NCBI GenBank assembly: GCA_033557835.1 | Contig: JAWQRO010000004.1 | Span: 32,621-96,620, forward strand | DNA length: 64,000 bases | From: Helochares maculicollis | Lineage: Eukaryota; Arthropoda; Insecta; Coleoptera; Hydrophilidae | Direction: 5' to 3' | In this document: piece by piece, positions 51,401-64,000 of the stretch | Position numbering within the stretch: position 1 is the stretch's first letter | Layout: each line of letters starts with the position of its first letter | Translations under genes and position numbers: made by a program | The notes under the pieces: generated by a model | The model's database searches: none | What the model was told of the DNA's origin: nothing | What the model saw: only the letters and a program-made list of their open reading frames with translations

Positions 51401-54400
51401 AAAAAGTAGTCGAATTTATTTATTTACAATCCTGCTAGCCCAACACTCAGCAAGCAGCAATATTTTTACAGAACAACTGTCATTTAATTTCACTTTACTA
51501 TCTTATGCTGCTCAGCTAACTCCAGTGTGTCCTTATATCAATAATGATCTAAATTGTAGATGTTAGCTGTGTATTGATAATTATATGGATTTATTTACTC
51601 CCATTTGTGGCGTCAATCCTTCTCAAAAACTATGCATAATATGCCAGAACAGACCACCATAAGTAGTCGGGTCTTGAAGATTAGTTCTGGAATAGAAACC
51701 TCTAGAAACTGATACTTATCGCTGCATTTGGTTACCTATCGAACAAGAAGAAGATTGATTGAAAATCCGGCAGCTTAATAAGTTAGATTTCTCGTCTCTT
51801 AGAAATATGAACTTTATGCCTCTCGGAGAACATTTCGTCACAACTATCCTGCAAACCCCACAAACTTCCAACCGAAAAAATATAGCGATAGCAGCAATTA
51901 CCTTTCTTTTTGAAACAAGGAATATATCTCATACTGAAAGAAACATTTTTTTTCATTCTTACAAAGCTACATTACATTACAAATGTCCAATATTTATTTG
52001 TATTTTATAAACTTATTAACTTTTTGCATATATTTATTTATGTCTGACATCATTTTGATAAATGAGCACCTCGGTTAGGGAGCTGAACTGCATCTGCCTT
52101 GTTATCTTCTTCCGATCTTCTAATAAAGGGAGGCTTTCCCGACCGTTGCCAAATGCCCGTTGGTGGCTGCGACGATTTCCATGGATTTCGCAATTGTTTT
52201 CACGAACGGACGTGTTGGCCACGGCTCCCACGACCGTTACAATTACTTCCCCGAACTGTTCGCTGTTGGAATACGTTGCATATTCCCATACTGAGCTCAT
52301 AAACCTCTGAAAGCCTTTCAAGGAATGCAATTTCCTTGTCGATACTGACAGGATTTATTATAGTTAAATCCGTTAAGACTTATTGCTTAAATTTATTAGA
52401 ACACTCGCCAAATGCGGCCACGCTCAGTATTAAAGGAGATTCGACTCACTTTGCCCAATCCATCCGTTTATAATTATTTTAGCCATTGAATAAATTGAAA
52501 TACATATTCTATAAATAAATATATTTCTTTACTCAACAATCTAATAGAAAGCAGTAAAAATTTTTGAATATAAGACACTTACCGATCAAAGAAAAATTAA
52601 TTCATGGTATTTTAATAGTTCGATTAAAGAAGAACTGTTCAAATGTTCAAGACATCAGATGAAGAAATAATTCGAATAAGCAAAGTCGGGGATGTTGTCT
52701 TGTAATCCTGAGTTTCCCACTTATTTGCTCCAATTATTAGCAATTTACTTCTACATCTGTTTGGCCCTCGTTTAAACTTCATATCTTATTATGCCGTGGT
52801 AGCCTCACCAAACACAAGGTAATGCTTTTTTGGTGAAGACCGAAGTTTGTCGTTGGCATCAGTGTATAAATAGCTATTCGAAACTTCTTCCCGGATTTTT
52901 CATCTGAAGGTACAATTTGTTCAATTTTTGAGACGCAGATTTATTTCCCGAGGCTATCTTTAAATTTCGCTCAATTCGAGAATACCCAAATTCCTCCCTG
53001 TGTGTTTGGGTGGGATGATTCCAAGCCTTAGCAATGTTAGAGTTCAAATAATTGGTAAGAATATTTTTTAATAACATAAATTCAGATAATAGCATTTTGC
53101 ATAGTTTTTCAAAAACAATCATAAACGCCCTTTGGCTGCTTTAAAATTGACCTGACAATTGTACTGTTATACATCTTGGACAGTTGCACGTGTATTCAAA
53201 CAATTCAATTGTACATCCATCCAAATGCTTATAAAACATGCGATTACACGGTAAACGAACACTTACTTGGTCAATGGTAAACCTATTTAATTTTTAATTA
53301 TCACCGGTATGACAAATGATGCGAATTACCTTTTATAATAACCAGCAAGAGCTATTAATGTAACGTTGCTAAAGCAATCTTATCATCATTCGTTTAAGTG
53401 ATCTACATTTTTAATGAACCCCAATTTTTTAGGGACGTATTATTGGTGTTATTATGTTTTATAAAGTAAGATGGCCATTTTTCGAGAAACATTAAATAAT
53501 TTATTTTAACTTTCAGGGGGATTACATTTGGATCGAACCGATATCAGGAAGTGAATTTGATGTAGCGATAGGAGCTAGGGTTATATCAGCTGAAGGACGA
53601 AGAATTGCTGTGCGAGATGATGATGGCGAGGAACATTGGCTATCGCCTGATCGTAGGATCAAGGCGATGCACGCAACTTCTATACATGGGGTGGAAGACA
53701 TGATAGGACTGGGAGACTTGCATGAAGCTGGAATATTAAGAAATTTGCTCATTAGATATAATGAAAACTTAATTTATGTAAGTAGGCCATATAAGTAATT
53801 TCTCTAACACCATTGTTATAAGCGTTGGAATTACATTAAACTCATTTACTCATTGGTTGACATAATGTTTAAACAAGCTGTATTTATATAGAAGAAAATT
53901 TTCAAGACAACAACAAATTAACCCATTCTTCATTTGCCACAGACATATTAGTAATATTTGCAAACCCTTTCTTGTTACAGACGTATACAGGCTCAATTCT
54001 AGTAGCAGTCAATCCATACCAAATCCTGCCAATTTACACAGCCGAACAAATCAAGCTGTATAAGGAAAGAAAAATCGGAGAATTACCCCCACATATTTTT
54101 GCAATAGGAGATAATTGCTATGCCAATATGCGAAGATACGGCCAAGATCAATGTATAGTCATTTCAGGAGAGAGTGGGGCAGGGAAAACAGAAAGCACCA
54201 AATTAATTCTGCAATATCTTGCTGCCATCAGTGGGAAACACTCATGGATAGAACAACAAATTTTGGAAGCAAATCCGATTTTAGAAGCATTTGGTAATGC
54301 CAAGACTGTACGAAACGATAACAGCTCGAGGTTTGGAAAGTATATAGACATACATTTCAACAGTGGTGGTGTCATAGAAGGTGCTAAAATTGAGCAGTAC

Positions 54401-57400
54401 CTCTTGGAAAAGAGTAGGATAGTCTCTCAAAATCCGGATGAACGGAACTACCATGTTTTCTACTGTGTTTTGGCTGGTCTAAGTAAAGAAGATAAAAGGA
54501 AATTAGAATTAGGAGATGCTAGTCAATATAGATATTTAACTGGGGTATGTTCAATAATTTAATGTACATATAATTTGTTCTCTTATTGATATTTCTTACA
54601 ATTTGACTAGAGCATTTGCCAAATTTTTAGAATTACTGAAACTCTTTGTATGACAAGTCTTTAGTTAAATCTCTTGAGTACTTAAAATTTGTTCGATACC
54701 CAATGTTTTATTATTGTTCATTTCTTGCAGTTGTAATTTTTATATTTGAATTCCTGCTTGGTCGTTAGGTTTGCTTTTTTCTGGCAACTGCATTTAGTAC
54801 TTGATGTGTTACATCACTTCAACTATCTTAATCCATATCTCATATACTATCTTACATATAGGATTATAGTTAGTAAATGCTTTCACTGCCTATGAATTGA
54901 CATCCGTTAGATGTTTTGTAGATGCATATTACAGATTAATGGAGAATGAGAACAATCTATTTAATGTTTTTCTTTGTAGTTTTGAATCAAACACAAGTTA
55001 CGGATGTTTTCTCTGACATACTGATTTTATTAATATTCAAAAATAATTAGCGTAAAATACATTGTTTATATGCGTAAGATACACAGAAAAAGTAAAATAT
55101 ATTGTATATAAATATACAATAGTTGTAACTCAAGATGCAAATTTTCATTTCATTTCTATTTATCTAAAATAAATTATAAATTATTTTTATATAATTTTCA
55201 GGGCGGAAGCATAACATGTGAAGGTAGAGATGACGCAGCCGAATTTGCAGATATCCGCAGCGCAATGAAAGTCCTCCTCTTTTCCGACCAAGAAATTTGG
55301 GAAATCTTGAAATTATTAGCGGCCCTCCTCCACACAGGCAATATAAAATACAAAGCGACCGTAGTTGACAATTTGGATGCTACTGAAATACCCGATCACA
55401 CAAATGTACATCGAGTGGCCAACTTACTTGGCGTACCTGTTCAACCATTGATCGATGCATTGACAAGGAAAACGCTCTTCGCTCATGGGGAAACAGTGGT
55501 ATCAACCCTGTCCCGAGACCAAAGTGTAGACGTACGAGATGCATTTGTCAAAGGAATTTATGGCCGCTTATTCATTTTAATAGTCAAAAAAATTAATAGC
55601 GCCATTTACCGGCCAAAAGATCGCCAAAGAAGCTCTATAGGTGTCTTAGATATATTTGGGTTCGAAAATTTCAATCACAATAGCTTTGAGCAATTTTGCA
55701 TTAACTTCGCCAATGAGAACCTGCAACAATTTTTTGTTCGACATATTTTCAAATTGGAGCAGGAAGAATATAATTTAGAAGGAATAAATTGGCAACACAT
55801 TGAGTTCGTAGACAATCAAGATGCCTTGGATCTTATAGCTATAAAACAATTGAACATAATGGCTTTAATAGATGAAGAGAGCAAGTTTCCAAAAGGCACA
55901 GATCAAACAATGCTGGCAAAGCTGCATAAAACTCATGGGGGACATAAAAATTATTTAAAACCAAAATCTGATATTAACACGAGCTTCGGATTAAATCATT
56001 TTGCTGGGGTTGTCTTTTATGACACTCGAGGATTCCTTGAGAAAAACCGTGATACTTTCAGCGCGGATTTATTACAGCTGGTTACAATTTCAAACAATGC
56101 TTTCCTGCAACAATTATTTACAAATGATATAGGAATGGGAGCGGAAACACGAAAACGAACGCCGACACTCTCAACTCAGTTTAAGAAAAGTCTGGATTCA
56201 TTGATGAAAACACTCTCAAACTGCCAACCATTTTTCATACGTTGCATAAAACCAAATGAATTAAAAAAACCGATGATGTTTGACCGAGGGCTTTGCTGCA
56301 GGCAACTTAGATACTCAGGGATGATGGAGACGATTAGGATTCGAAGAGCAGGCTACCCCATAAGACACAGTTTTAAAGAGTTTGTTGAACGATACAGATT
56401 TTTAATATCTGGAGTCCCACCATCTCATAAAACCGATTGCCGAGCTGCTACCTCAAAAATATGCTCTGCAGTCCTTGGCAGATCTGATTACCAATTAGGC
56501 CATACTAAAGTGTTTCTCAAAGATGCACACGATCTGTTTTTAGAGCAAGAAAGGGATAGGGTGTTGACTAAAAAAATTTTAATTCTACAAAGATCAATTC
56601 GTGGTTGGGTCTATCGAAGACGATTTTTACGCTTAAGGGCGGCCACTATGATTATACAAAAATATTGGAAAGGGTATATTCAAAGACAAAGGTACAAACG
56701 AATGCGTGTTGGCTACATGCGCTTGCAGGCTTTGATAAGAGCTAGAGTTCTATCACATCGGTTTAGGCACCTTCGGGGCCATATTGTAGGGCTCCAAGCA
56801 CATGCCAGAGGTTATTTGGTTAGAAGAGAATACGGGCATAAAATGTGGGCCATTATCAAAATACAATCACATGCCCGAAGGATGATAGCTCAACGGAGAT
56901 TCAAGAAAATTAAGTTCGAGCATAGGAATCACGTGGAGGCTTTGCGATTGAAAAAGAAGGAAGAACGAGAGCTTAAAGATGCCGGTAATAAGAGGGCGAA
57001 AGAAATTGCCGAGCAAAATTATAGGGAGCGAATGTATGAGCTGGAAAGGAAAGAAATGGAATTGGAGTTGGAAGAACGGCGCCGAGTGGAAGTGAAAAAG
57101 AACCTCATTAATGATGCCGCTCGAAAGGCTGATGAGCCTGTGGATGACTCAAAATTAGTGGAGGCTATGTTCGATTTCTTGCCAGATAGCTCAAGTGAAG
57201 CACCTTTGCCTGGTCGTGAAACATCCGTGTTTAATGACTTGCCATCGCAGCCAGCAGAGTCAGAAATTATAAGTCCTATGCAAGCGCCATCGGAAGACGA
57301 AGAAGATCTGTCCGAGTTTAAATTCCAAAAATTCGCAGCCACCTATTTTCAGGGAAATATTGGGCCTCAGTACTCCAGGAAGCCTTTGAAACATCCCTTG

Positions 57401-60400
57401 TTGCCTTTGCACACGCAAGGAGATCAATTGGTGAGTAAATTTAATATTAGAATAGTTTTGTTTTATTCAATTTTATATTTGTTTTACATATTAATAAATA
57501 ATAATTAATATTAATTAAACTTTGCTATGATACATAAAGCTTAAATGATTTTTTTTTCTTTTGGGTTGTTGAGTAATCACGTTAAATACCTGCCATAAAT
57601 ATAACAATTATTAGAAATCTAAAGTGCCTCCACTCTCTATACCCGCATACATAAACATTAACCATATATCTTCTTAGATCAAAAAACAGGTTGGTGCTAT
57701 TTCGTTTTTTTCTGAATATCAATTGAAAATGTGTGAGAAGTATTAAAACCAACGAAAACAATATGAAGAAAAAATCACCAATAAAAATTATGCATAATAT
57801 AATGAAATTTTAAATCATTTAATTCCAAACAAAATATCTTAGTTAAAAGCGGTATCTTAAGCAATATCCAGAAACGATAGGCTTGCGGTTAAGAGTATCA
57901 AAATTTGGAGAAAAAAATCAACACATGATAAATAATTTAGACCATGTTTAAGTATTATATTGAAGCAATTTAAAAGTACCAAGGGCTTTATATAAGTAAG
58001 GCAGAGCATAATTTGCAAGATTAAAATTGAAATTTTATATTTTCATGATTTACATGTCCTTTATAATGCATTAAAGCATTCCAAAGTAAGCTTGACTTAC
58101 ATGCTGTAGATGATAGCAAAACTACCGATTTTTTCTCAGTTTAATCGCGTAAGAAAAACGAGCACTACGCACAAAACTTAAGCCAATAAGGTTGATACAT
58201 TAGCACTACATAAAATTGACACTATATGCATTAGGTGTAGCTTTAATAACTTTCTTATTATTGGAACAAAACATATTATTTAAAATACAAGATATACATA
58301 CCACAATTCTTTTTAGGCCGCCCAAGCATTATGGATTACAATTCTCCGATTTACTGGCGATCTCCCTGAACCTAGATACCACACTATGGATCGAGATAAT
58401 ACCTCTGTCATGTCCAAGGTCACAGCCACCCTTGGCAGAAACTTCATAAGAAGTAAAGAATTTCAAGAAGCGCAGATGATGGGGCTAGATCCTGATTCCT
58501 TTATGAAGCAGAAGCCCAGATCCATCAGGAATAAGTTGGTCTCTTTAACATTGAAGAGAAAGAATAAATTAGGTGAGGATGTGAGAAGAAAGCTGCAAGA
58601 CGAGGAATACACAGCAGATAGCTACCAATCGTGGCTTGAATCAAGGCCTACCTCCAATCTAGAGAAGCTGCATTTCATAATCGGTCATGGGATTTTGCGA
58701 GCCGAATTGCGAGATGAAATCTACTGCCAAATTTGCAAACAACTAACCAACAACCCTTCAAAGTCCTCACATGCCAGAGGTTGGATTTTATTGTCACTCT
58801 GTGTAGGCTGCTTCGCTCCCTCAGAAAAATTTGTCAATTATCTCAGGGCTTTTATTCGGGAAGGACCACCTGGCTATGCCCCTTATTGCGAAGATCGATT
58901 GAAAAGGACATTTAATAATGGCACCAGGAATCAACCACCCAGTTGGTTGGAATTGCAAGCAACTAAGTCTAAAAAGCCTATAATGTTACCGATTACATTC
59001 ATGGATGGTAACACGAAGACTTTACTCGCAGATTCGGCTACCACAGCAAGGGAACTTTGCAATCAATTATCGGATAAAATTGGTCTAAAGGATCAATTTG
59101 GATTTTCTCTATATATAGCACTCTTTGATAAGGTTTCCTCATTGGGAAGTGGCGGAGACCATGTTATGGATGCTATCTCCCAATGTGAGCAATATGCTAA
59201 GGAGCAAGGAGCACAGGAGAGGAATGCCCCTTGGCGCTTATTCTTCCGAAAGGAAATTTTTGCTCCTTGGCATGAACCCACCGAAGATCAAGTGGCAACT
59301 AACCTCATTTATCAGCAAGTAGTTCGGGGAGTTAAATTTGGAGAGTATCGCTGTGATAAAGAAGAGGATTTGGCGATGATAGCCGCACAACAGTATTACA
59401 TCGAATATAACTCGGATATGAACGTTGAAAGATTGTTAACACTTCTACCAAATTACATTCCAGATTACTGCTTAACGGGTGTCGAAAAAGCAGTTGATCG
59501 ATGGGCAGCGCTTGTCGTCCAAGCATACAAAAAAAGCTACTACATTAAAGAGAAAGTGCAAATATTACGGGTTAAAGAAGACGTAGTCAGCTATGCTAAG
59601 TTCAAATGGCCGCTGCTTTTCTCCAGATTTTATGAAGCATACCGAAATTCGGGGCCTAACTTGCCGAAGAATGATGTTATTATTGCCGTGAATTGGACGG
59701 GAGTTTACGTAGTAGACGACCAGGAGCAAGTGTTGCTTGAACTGTCCTTCCCAGAAATTACCACAGTTGCCAGTCAGAAGACAAACAAGGTTTTTACGCA
59801 GACCTTTAGCTTAAATACCGTTCGTGGTGAAGAGTTTACATTCCAAAGTCCTAATGCTGAGGATATCAGAGATTTGGTCGTCTATTTTCTAGAGGGGCTA
59901 AAGAAACGGTGCGTACAGATTTATTTAATAATAATAAGTCATAAGCTATATGATTTTAATATTTCAGATCAAAATTTGTCATATCGTTGCAAGATTATAA
60001 GGCACCAGGAGAAGGCTCCAGCTTTCTTACATTTATAAAAGGCGACTTAATCATTTTAGAAGAAGACAGCACAGGCGAGACGGTATTAAATTCTGGTTGG
60101 TGTGTAGGAAGGTGTGAGAGGACCCAAGAAAAAGGAGATTTTCCAGCTGAGACCGTATATGTATTACCTTGCATGTCGAAACCTCCTGCTGATATACTGC
60201 AGTTATTCAATGTTGAAGGTAGGTTTATAAATATAATGGTAAATATAATTCGAGTGAATCCTCTACTACTACTCGGTACATATTTATCTCGTTTTCTGTT
60301 GCTCAATAAAGTAAGTAAAATCCATCAATCTTTTGATACATTCAATTCACTGACAACTATTGAAAGAGTAAAAAATGATCCCTAAAGAACTTGAATTTTT

Positions 60401-63400
60401 GGATCGAGCTACTCAAAACCTTGGATATCTACCAGAATAATGGTATTCCAACAACATTAGTGTTCATTCAGTGACAAGATGATTAAATTTTGTAAATAGA
60501 AAAATTGCCAATGGAGCAGATAGTTTTTAATGCAAGAGTAAAAAAATATTGTTTTCCTTCTTATCCTTAGTAATAATTTCATAAAGCAATGAAAATATAT
60601 TTAAACTACATGATTAATAATTTATATACAAACTCATAAAGACTATGCCCAACCAATTTAGATTTGCCAGAAACATGAAATAGGTTTTTAAATATATTTT
60701 TGTATGTATAAAATGGTATAAAACAGTTGTATAGGTGACATGCCATACTTTGATCTGAAATGTATAAAAGTTAATAACCAAATAAAGAAACATTCTTTAA
60801 TAGCCAAAGGGCGCAATAAAATTATATTAAAGACCTACATTCTGAAGAAAATGTTGCTCAATCTACACAAAATGAAACTGCAATTACCTGCAACCATATC
60901 GAAACTTCCTTCAATATCACATAATCATATTTAATTTAGCCAACAAAAAATTCTTTCATAAAAGGAGCAATAATAGTAAAAATAAACGTAAAACAAAATC
61001 CATTCAAATTTCTCCAACCATCTGACACTATTAGAAATTGTTTATGTAAATGAATTTCCTAAAATAAACATAAAAAGAAAGATTCTAAACCACATTGGTT
61101 TTAAATTTAAATTTAGGAATTGAATATTCAAGCAGAGAGTACATTCAAGGTTGGCCAATCACTTTATTATTACAGCTAAAAGGTTAACACAGTGAATTAC
61201 TGTATAATCTGGCATAGCTCTACCTAGTCAATTTCCTTTCTAATGATCTGTGCCAAGCATCTAAGCGAAAGAGAGAGTAAATGTTAACAATAATAATGCT
61301 GGGCCCAACCTTACTTGTAACATTTGATCAGTTATTACATTTTGTTATGAATGTTCTTTGCTCTTGCTGTACTTATTTGTTTTTTGCCAGCCAAGACCAC
61401 AAGCACTTTTCTTGTTGTATAATTACATAAACTTCTACTATTATTTCCTAGTATTTTTGGAGAATGCTGTGCAGTTCAGTTTTTAGTTAATAAGGAGTGA
61501 GATGCTGCTGACTAAAAGCACATTTACTGCAGTTAAACAATTATTGCCTCAATCTATTCAAGGTATTTTTCTTAATATTCATAGTGTAATGATCTTCAGT
61601 TAAATGCCAAAAATTATTTCGCGTCTTTGTTGTTCTACTTATTTATTTAATGATTTTAATTGCTATAATAAATAGAAAGATGAATTTAATTTTTGCATTT
61701 AATATTTGTACATTTGTTTTTGTTTTAATATTTAATCTATTGTTATTGATTCATCTATTAGAATAATTTATTAGGCAAACAATGAATGATTAGTGGTTTT
61801 GAATCACTTAGAACGTCCCGACAGTAATTTTTAAACGTTCCATTACTAAAATCTGATTTTTCTAGACTTAGATTATAATTCAATGCATTTAATTGAAGGT
61901 ACAGCCCAATTCTATTAAGGAACTATAAAGAGACAGGGAAAACATGGGGTTCAATTGAACTAAAATTACTGTTTTGTGCTATATAAATGGCAATTGACTT
62001 GCAAGATATAGTTAAATAAGGTTGATAAATCAGTAAATTTGCATAGTAAACAATTAGTAAGCAATGATTTTAATTTACTACACCAAGTCTTCACTGATGC
62101 CACTCTTCTGGGGTTGTACTATTTTATAATTCATTTTTATTGATTTTTTTTCCTTATGCCTTACGTATATCTAATAGAATAGTTGTGGTCCCAAGAAACT
62201 CATCGAAGGCATACCAAAAATAAACACATTCCTCTTAAAATCAGCTCTTTTTATTACAGGCGCAGAACATGGCCGAAAACTCAGTCAACAGTATTCAATC
62301 AACGGAACGGAATCCAGGGACAGGCCACATACGCTAGCAGAGTATGCAATAGATCACTTCCGGGCTCCACTAAAACGAACTATGTCCAAAGCCTTGACTC
62401 TAACTTCAGCAAGGAGAAGCGTAGACGACCTATGGCGACATTCAAGAGACCCGATTAAACAACCACTCCTCAAAAAACTGCTAACGAAAGAAGAATTAGC
62501 TGAAGAAGCATGTTTTGCATTCAGCGCCATTCTTAAATATATGGGTGACTTACCGTCAAAACGCCCAAGATTAGGAAATGAATACACTGATCATATTTTC
62601 GATGGTCCTCTAAAGCACGAAATTTTAAGAGACGAAATCTACTGCCAAGTTATGAAACAACTGACGGATAACAGGAATAGACTATCTGAAGAACGAGGGT
62701 GGGAGCTTATGTGGTTAGCCACTGGCCTCTTCACATGTTCTCAAAGCCTGCTGAAAGAATTGACGTTATTCTTGCGGACCAGGCGGCACCCTATCTCTCA
62801 AGACTCTCTTCAGAGGCTACAGAAGACATTGAGAAATGGACAGAGGAAATATCCTCCACATCAAGTCGAAGTTGAAGCAATCCAACATAAAACAACGCAA
62901 ATTTTCCACAAGGTTTACTTTCCCGATGATACTGATGAAGCCTTTGAAGTAGATTCAAGCACGAGAGCTAAAGATTTCTGCCAAAACATAAGCCAGAGGT
63001 TGAATTTGCGATCAAGTGAAGGATTCAGTTTGTTTGTTAAAATAGCTGATAAGGTCATTTCCGTACCTGAAGGTGATTTCTTCTTCGATTTCGTCCGGCA
63101 TCTGACCGATTGGATTAGGAAGGCACGTCCAACAAGAGACGGGATTACACCTCAATTTTCTTACCAAGTCTTTTTCATGAAAAAATTGTGGACTAACACT
63201 GTTCCTGGCAAAGATAGGAATGCAGATTTAATTTTCCATTTTCACCAAGAGCTTCCTAAGTTGATTCGAGGGTACCATAAATGCAGCAAGGAAGAAGCAG
63301 CCAAGCTGGCTGCTTTAGTTTACAGGGTACGATTTGGCGAAAGCAAGCAGGAATTACAGGCTATTCCGTAAGTGTACCTTGTTTTTTTTTGGGTTTATAT

Positions 63401-63860
63401 ATTGTCCAAATAGTTCGTTCTTATTTCTTTGAGAGTAGTGCCACAACTCTTTAAGACACTCCTGTTAATCTCAGTTTTGTCAGAGACATGATATTTTTCA
63501 AAACAAAATTCAGAACAAACTGGTGATTTGTCAGTTTTATGATCTAGGCTTGTGCAATAAAATCTACAATCTTACAATATTTATATTTGCAGGCAAATTT
63601 TACGAGAGTTAATACCGTCAGATTTGATTAAAATCCAGAGTGCGAATGACTGGAAACGGAGTATTGTTGCTTCTTACAACCAAGATGCTGGAATGAGCCC
63701 AGAGGATGCTAAGATTACCTTCTTGAAGATCGTTTACAGATGGCCGACATTTGGTTCAGCATTTTTCGAAGTGAAACAAACGACTGATCCAAACTATCCC
63801 GAAATGTTGTTGATAGCCATTAATAAACACGGTGTCAGCCTGATTCATCCGCAATCGAAG
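48408..63860 (+). CDS. ck: Unconventional myosin VIIa (crinkled), C-terminus outside window
   Basis: Actin motor for hair, bristle and auditory-organ structure. Exons: 48408-48425, 53517-53777, 53981-54544, 55202-57430, 58317-59908, 59968-60218, 62260-63367 and 63593-63860; 2097 codons, all in phase (fly protein about 2167). The first coding exon is only MVIVTR, behind a splice acceptor, with a 5.1-kb intron after it. The motor spans about residues 1-745 with P-loop GESGAGKT (156-163), NDNSSRFGK (switch I) and LDIFGFENF (switch II). Five IQ motifs follow ([19 protein letters not shown] onward), then a charged single-alpha-helix segment ([19 protein letters not shown]), then MyTH4-FERM, SH3 (starting near [13 protein letters not shown], exon 6) and a second MyTH4-FERM cut by the right edge. 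Exon 4, at 2229 nt, carries most of the motor, all IQs and the helix. Exon 8 ends at a GTGAGA donor. Confidence 0.96.
48767..48825. repeat. Short inverted repeat / hairpin
   Basis: AAAAGTGGTACT at 48777-48788 pairs with AGTACCACTTTT at 48808-48819 around a 19-nt loop. GGCTA/TAGCC extends the stem with a small bulge. It could be a tiny transposon remnant or a structured RNA; nothing decides between them. Confidence 0.5.
49842..50356. repeat. Two-unit tandem repeat with TATA-like motif, period 258 bp
   Basis: Two diverged copies lie head to tail. The anchor GAACATAAACAACCATT occurs at 49966 and 50224, and the end block TACATCATACATCGCAAACT near the right border of each. Both copies carry a TATA-like string near the left border (TATATAAA at 49858, TATAAAAA at 50113), followed 22-24 bases later by a TCA trinucleotide and then by CGTTAGAT. 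No protein-like frame was seen. The copies sit in the sense orientation of myosin VIIa, downstream of its start exon. Confidence 0.65.
52034..52330. other. GC-richer patch open in both directions
   Basis: About 230 bp of roughly balanced base composition in an AT-rich intron, with open frames on both strands (98 codons leftward, 82 rightward). Neither product is recognisable. The lack of stops may follow simply from the composition. Could be a regulatory element, an unidentified exon or an old insertion. Confidence 0.25.
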
Positions 63861-64000
63861 GTGAGATCTTAATCTAAACTAAATATTATTTAATTGCATT
63901 TTTTACTTGAACATTATAGCAAAATGATAATAGGGAGTCATTAAGGGTGTCTGTTAATAAATACAATTGCCTATGTGAGTGGATTGGTTTGCTGATGTGC

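Larger units (their letters stand above)
48426..53516. other. Large first coding intron of myosin VIIa
   Basis: 5.1 kb, the longest intron in the window. It contains a small hairpin (48767-48825), a two-unit tandem repeat with TATA-like motifs (49842-50356) and a GC-richer patch open on both strands (52034-52330), each listed separately. At about 49670 a TATACAGGGGTGTTGCAGAATTA-like string resembles transposon ends common in insects, but no partner was found. The rest is AT-rich with nothing recognised. Confidence 0.5.

Noticed and set aside
57019..57342. 107-codon minus-strand serine-rich frame
   Set aside because: Antisense shadow of the myosin VIIa helix segment; the serine runs come from the reverse of acidic codons.
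60219..60385. Read-through of myosin VIIa exon 6 into the following intron
   Set aside because: The phase-correct donor at 60218 and the acceptor at 62259 restore the conserved protein; the extra residues are intronic.

Overview
The window is nuclear DNA from an arthropod, most likely an insect. Genes are split by introns with GT/AG borders, non-coding DNA is AT-rich, and the closest protein matches I can recall are animal and often insect-named families (crinkled/myosin VIIa, slowmo, midway/DGAT1). A beetle is plausible, but the sequence alone does not prove it. No bacterial operons, CRISPR arrays, viral genes or toxin genes were seen, and no tRNA or rRNA gene was recognised. Exon borders were deduced by hand from splice sites, reading phase and family similarity.

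Layout, left to right. (1) 98-3178 (-): cytosolic aspartate aminotransferase, 3' end outside the window. (2) 3.2-8.0 kb: an internally deleted mariner and a decayed Mutator-like element with intact 18-bp terminal inverted repeats. (3) 8039-11335 (+): lifeguard/TMBIM4, with a second mariner in intron 1. (4) 11626-13952 (-): LACTB2-type metallo-beta-lactamase RNase. (5) 14352-16517 (+): a secreted PEBP gene with two tandem complete terminal exons that seem to share one signal-peptide exon. (6) 18694-19320 (+): intronless NUDT14-like Nudix gene. (7) 19784-24276 (-): MFSD1 lysosomal transporter with two candidate terminal exons. (8) 25171-26048 (+): BAP18. (9) 26686-31501 (-): POMT1, with another mariner in an intron. 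(10) 32020-32989 (+): BCDIN3D. (11) 33409-35093 (-): WRNIP1-like AAA+ ATPase lacking the Walker B glutamate. (12) 35751-39538 (-): DGAT1. (13) 40643-44071 (+): slowmo/PRELID3, its intron 2 holding a tandemly duplicated mariner relic. (14) 44920-45534 (-): a second intronless NUDT14-like gene. (15) 48408 to beyond the right edge (+): myosin VIIa (crinkled), 2097 codons present, the last roughly 70 expected codons outside.

Most genes are compact housekeeping genes in divergent or convergent pairs (LACTB2/PEBP, MFSD1/BAP18, POMT1/BCDIN3D and DGAT1/slowmo diverge; lifeguard/LACTB2, BAP18/POMT1, BCDIN3D/WRNIP1-like and slowmo/NUDT14 converge). They do not form one pathway. Mobile DNA sits in introns and one gene-poor gap. 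It comes from at least two and probably three mariner lineages plus one Mutator-like family, and every copy is visibly broken.

No clearly new biological system was found. The observations most worth a second look are the PEBP terminal exon pair, the alternative MFSD1 tails (one with a dileucine sorting motif), the WRNIP1-like Walker B change, a mariner flanked by a 30-bp direct repeat instead of the usual TA, and a two-unit 258-bp tandem repeat with TATA-like motifs in the first coding intron of myosin VIIa.
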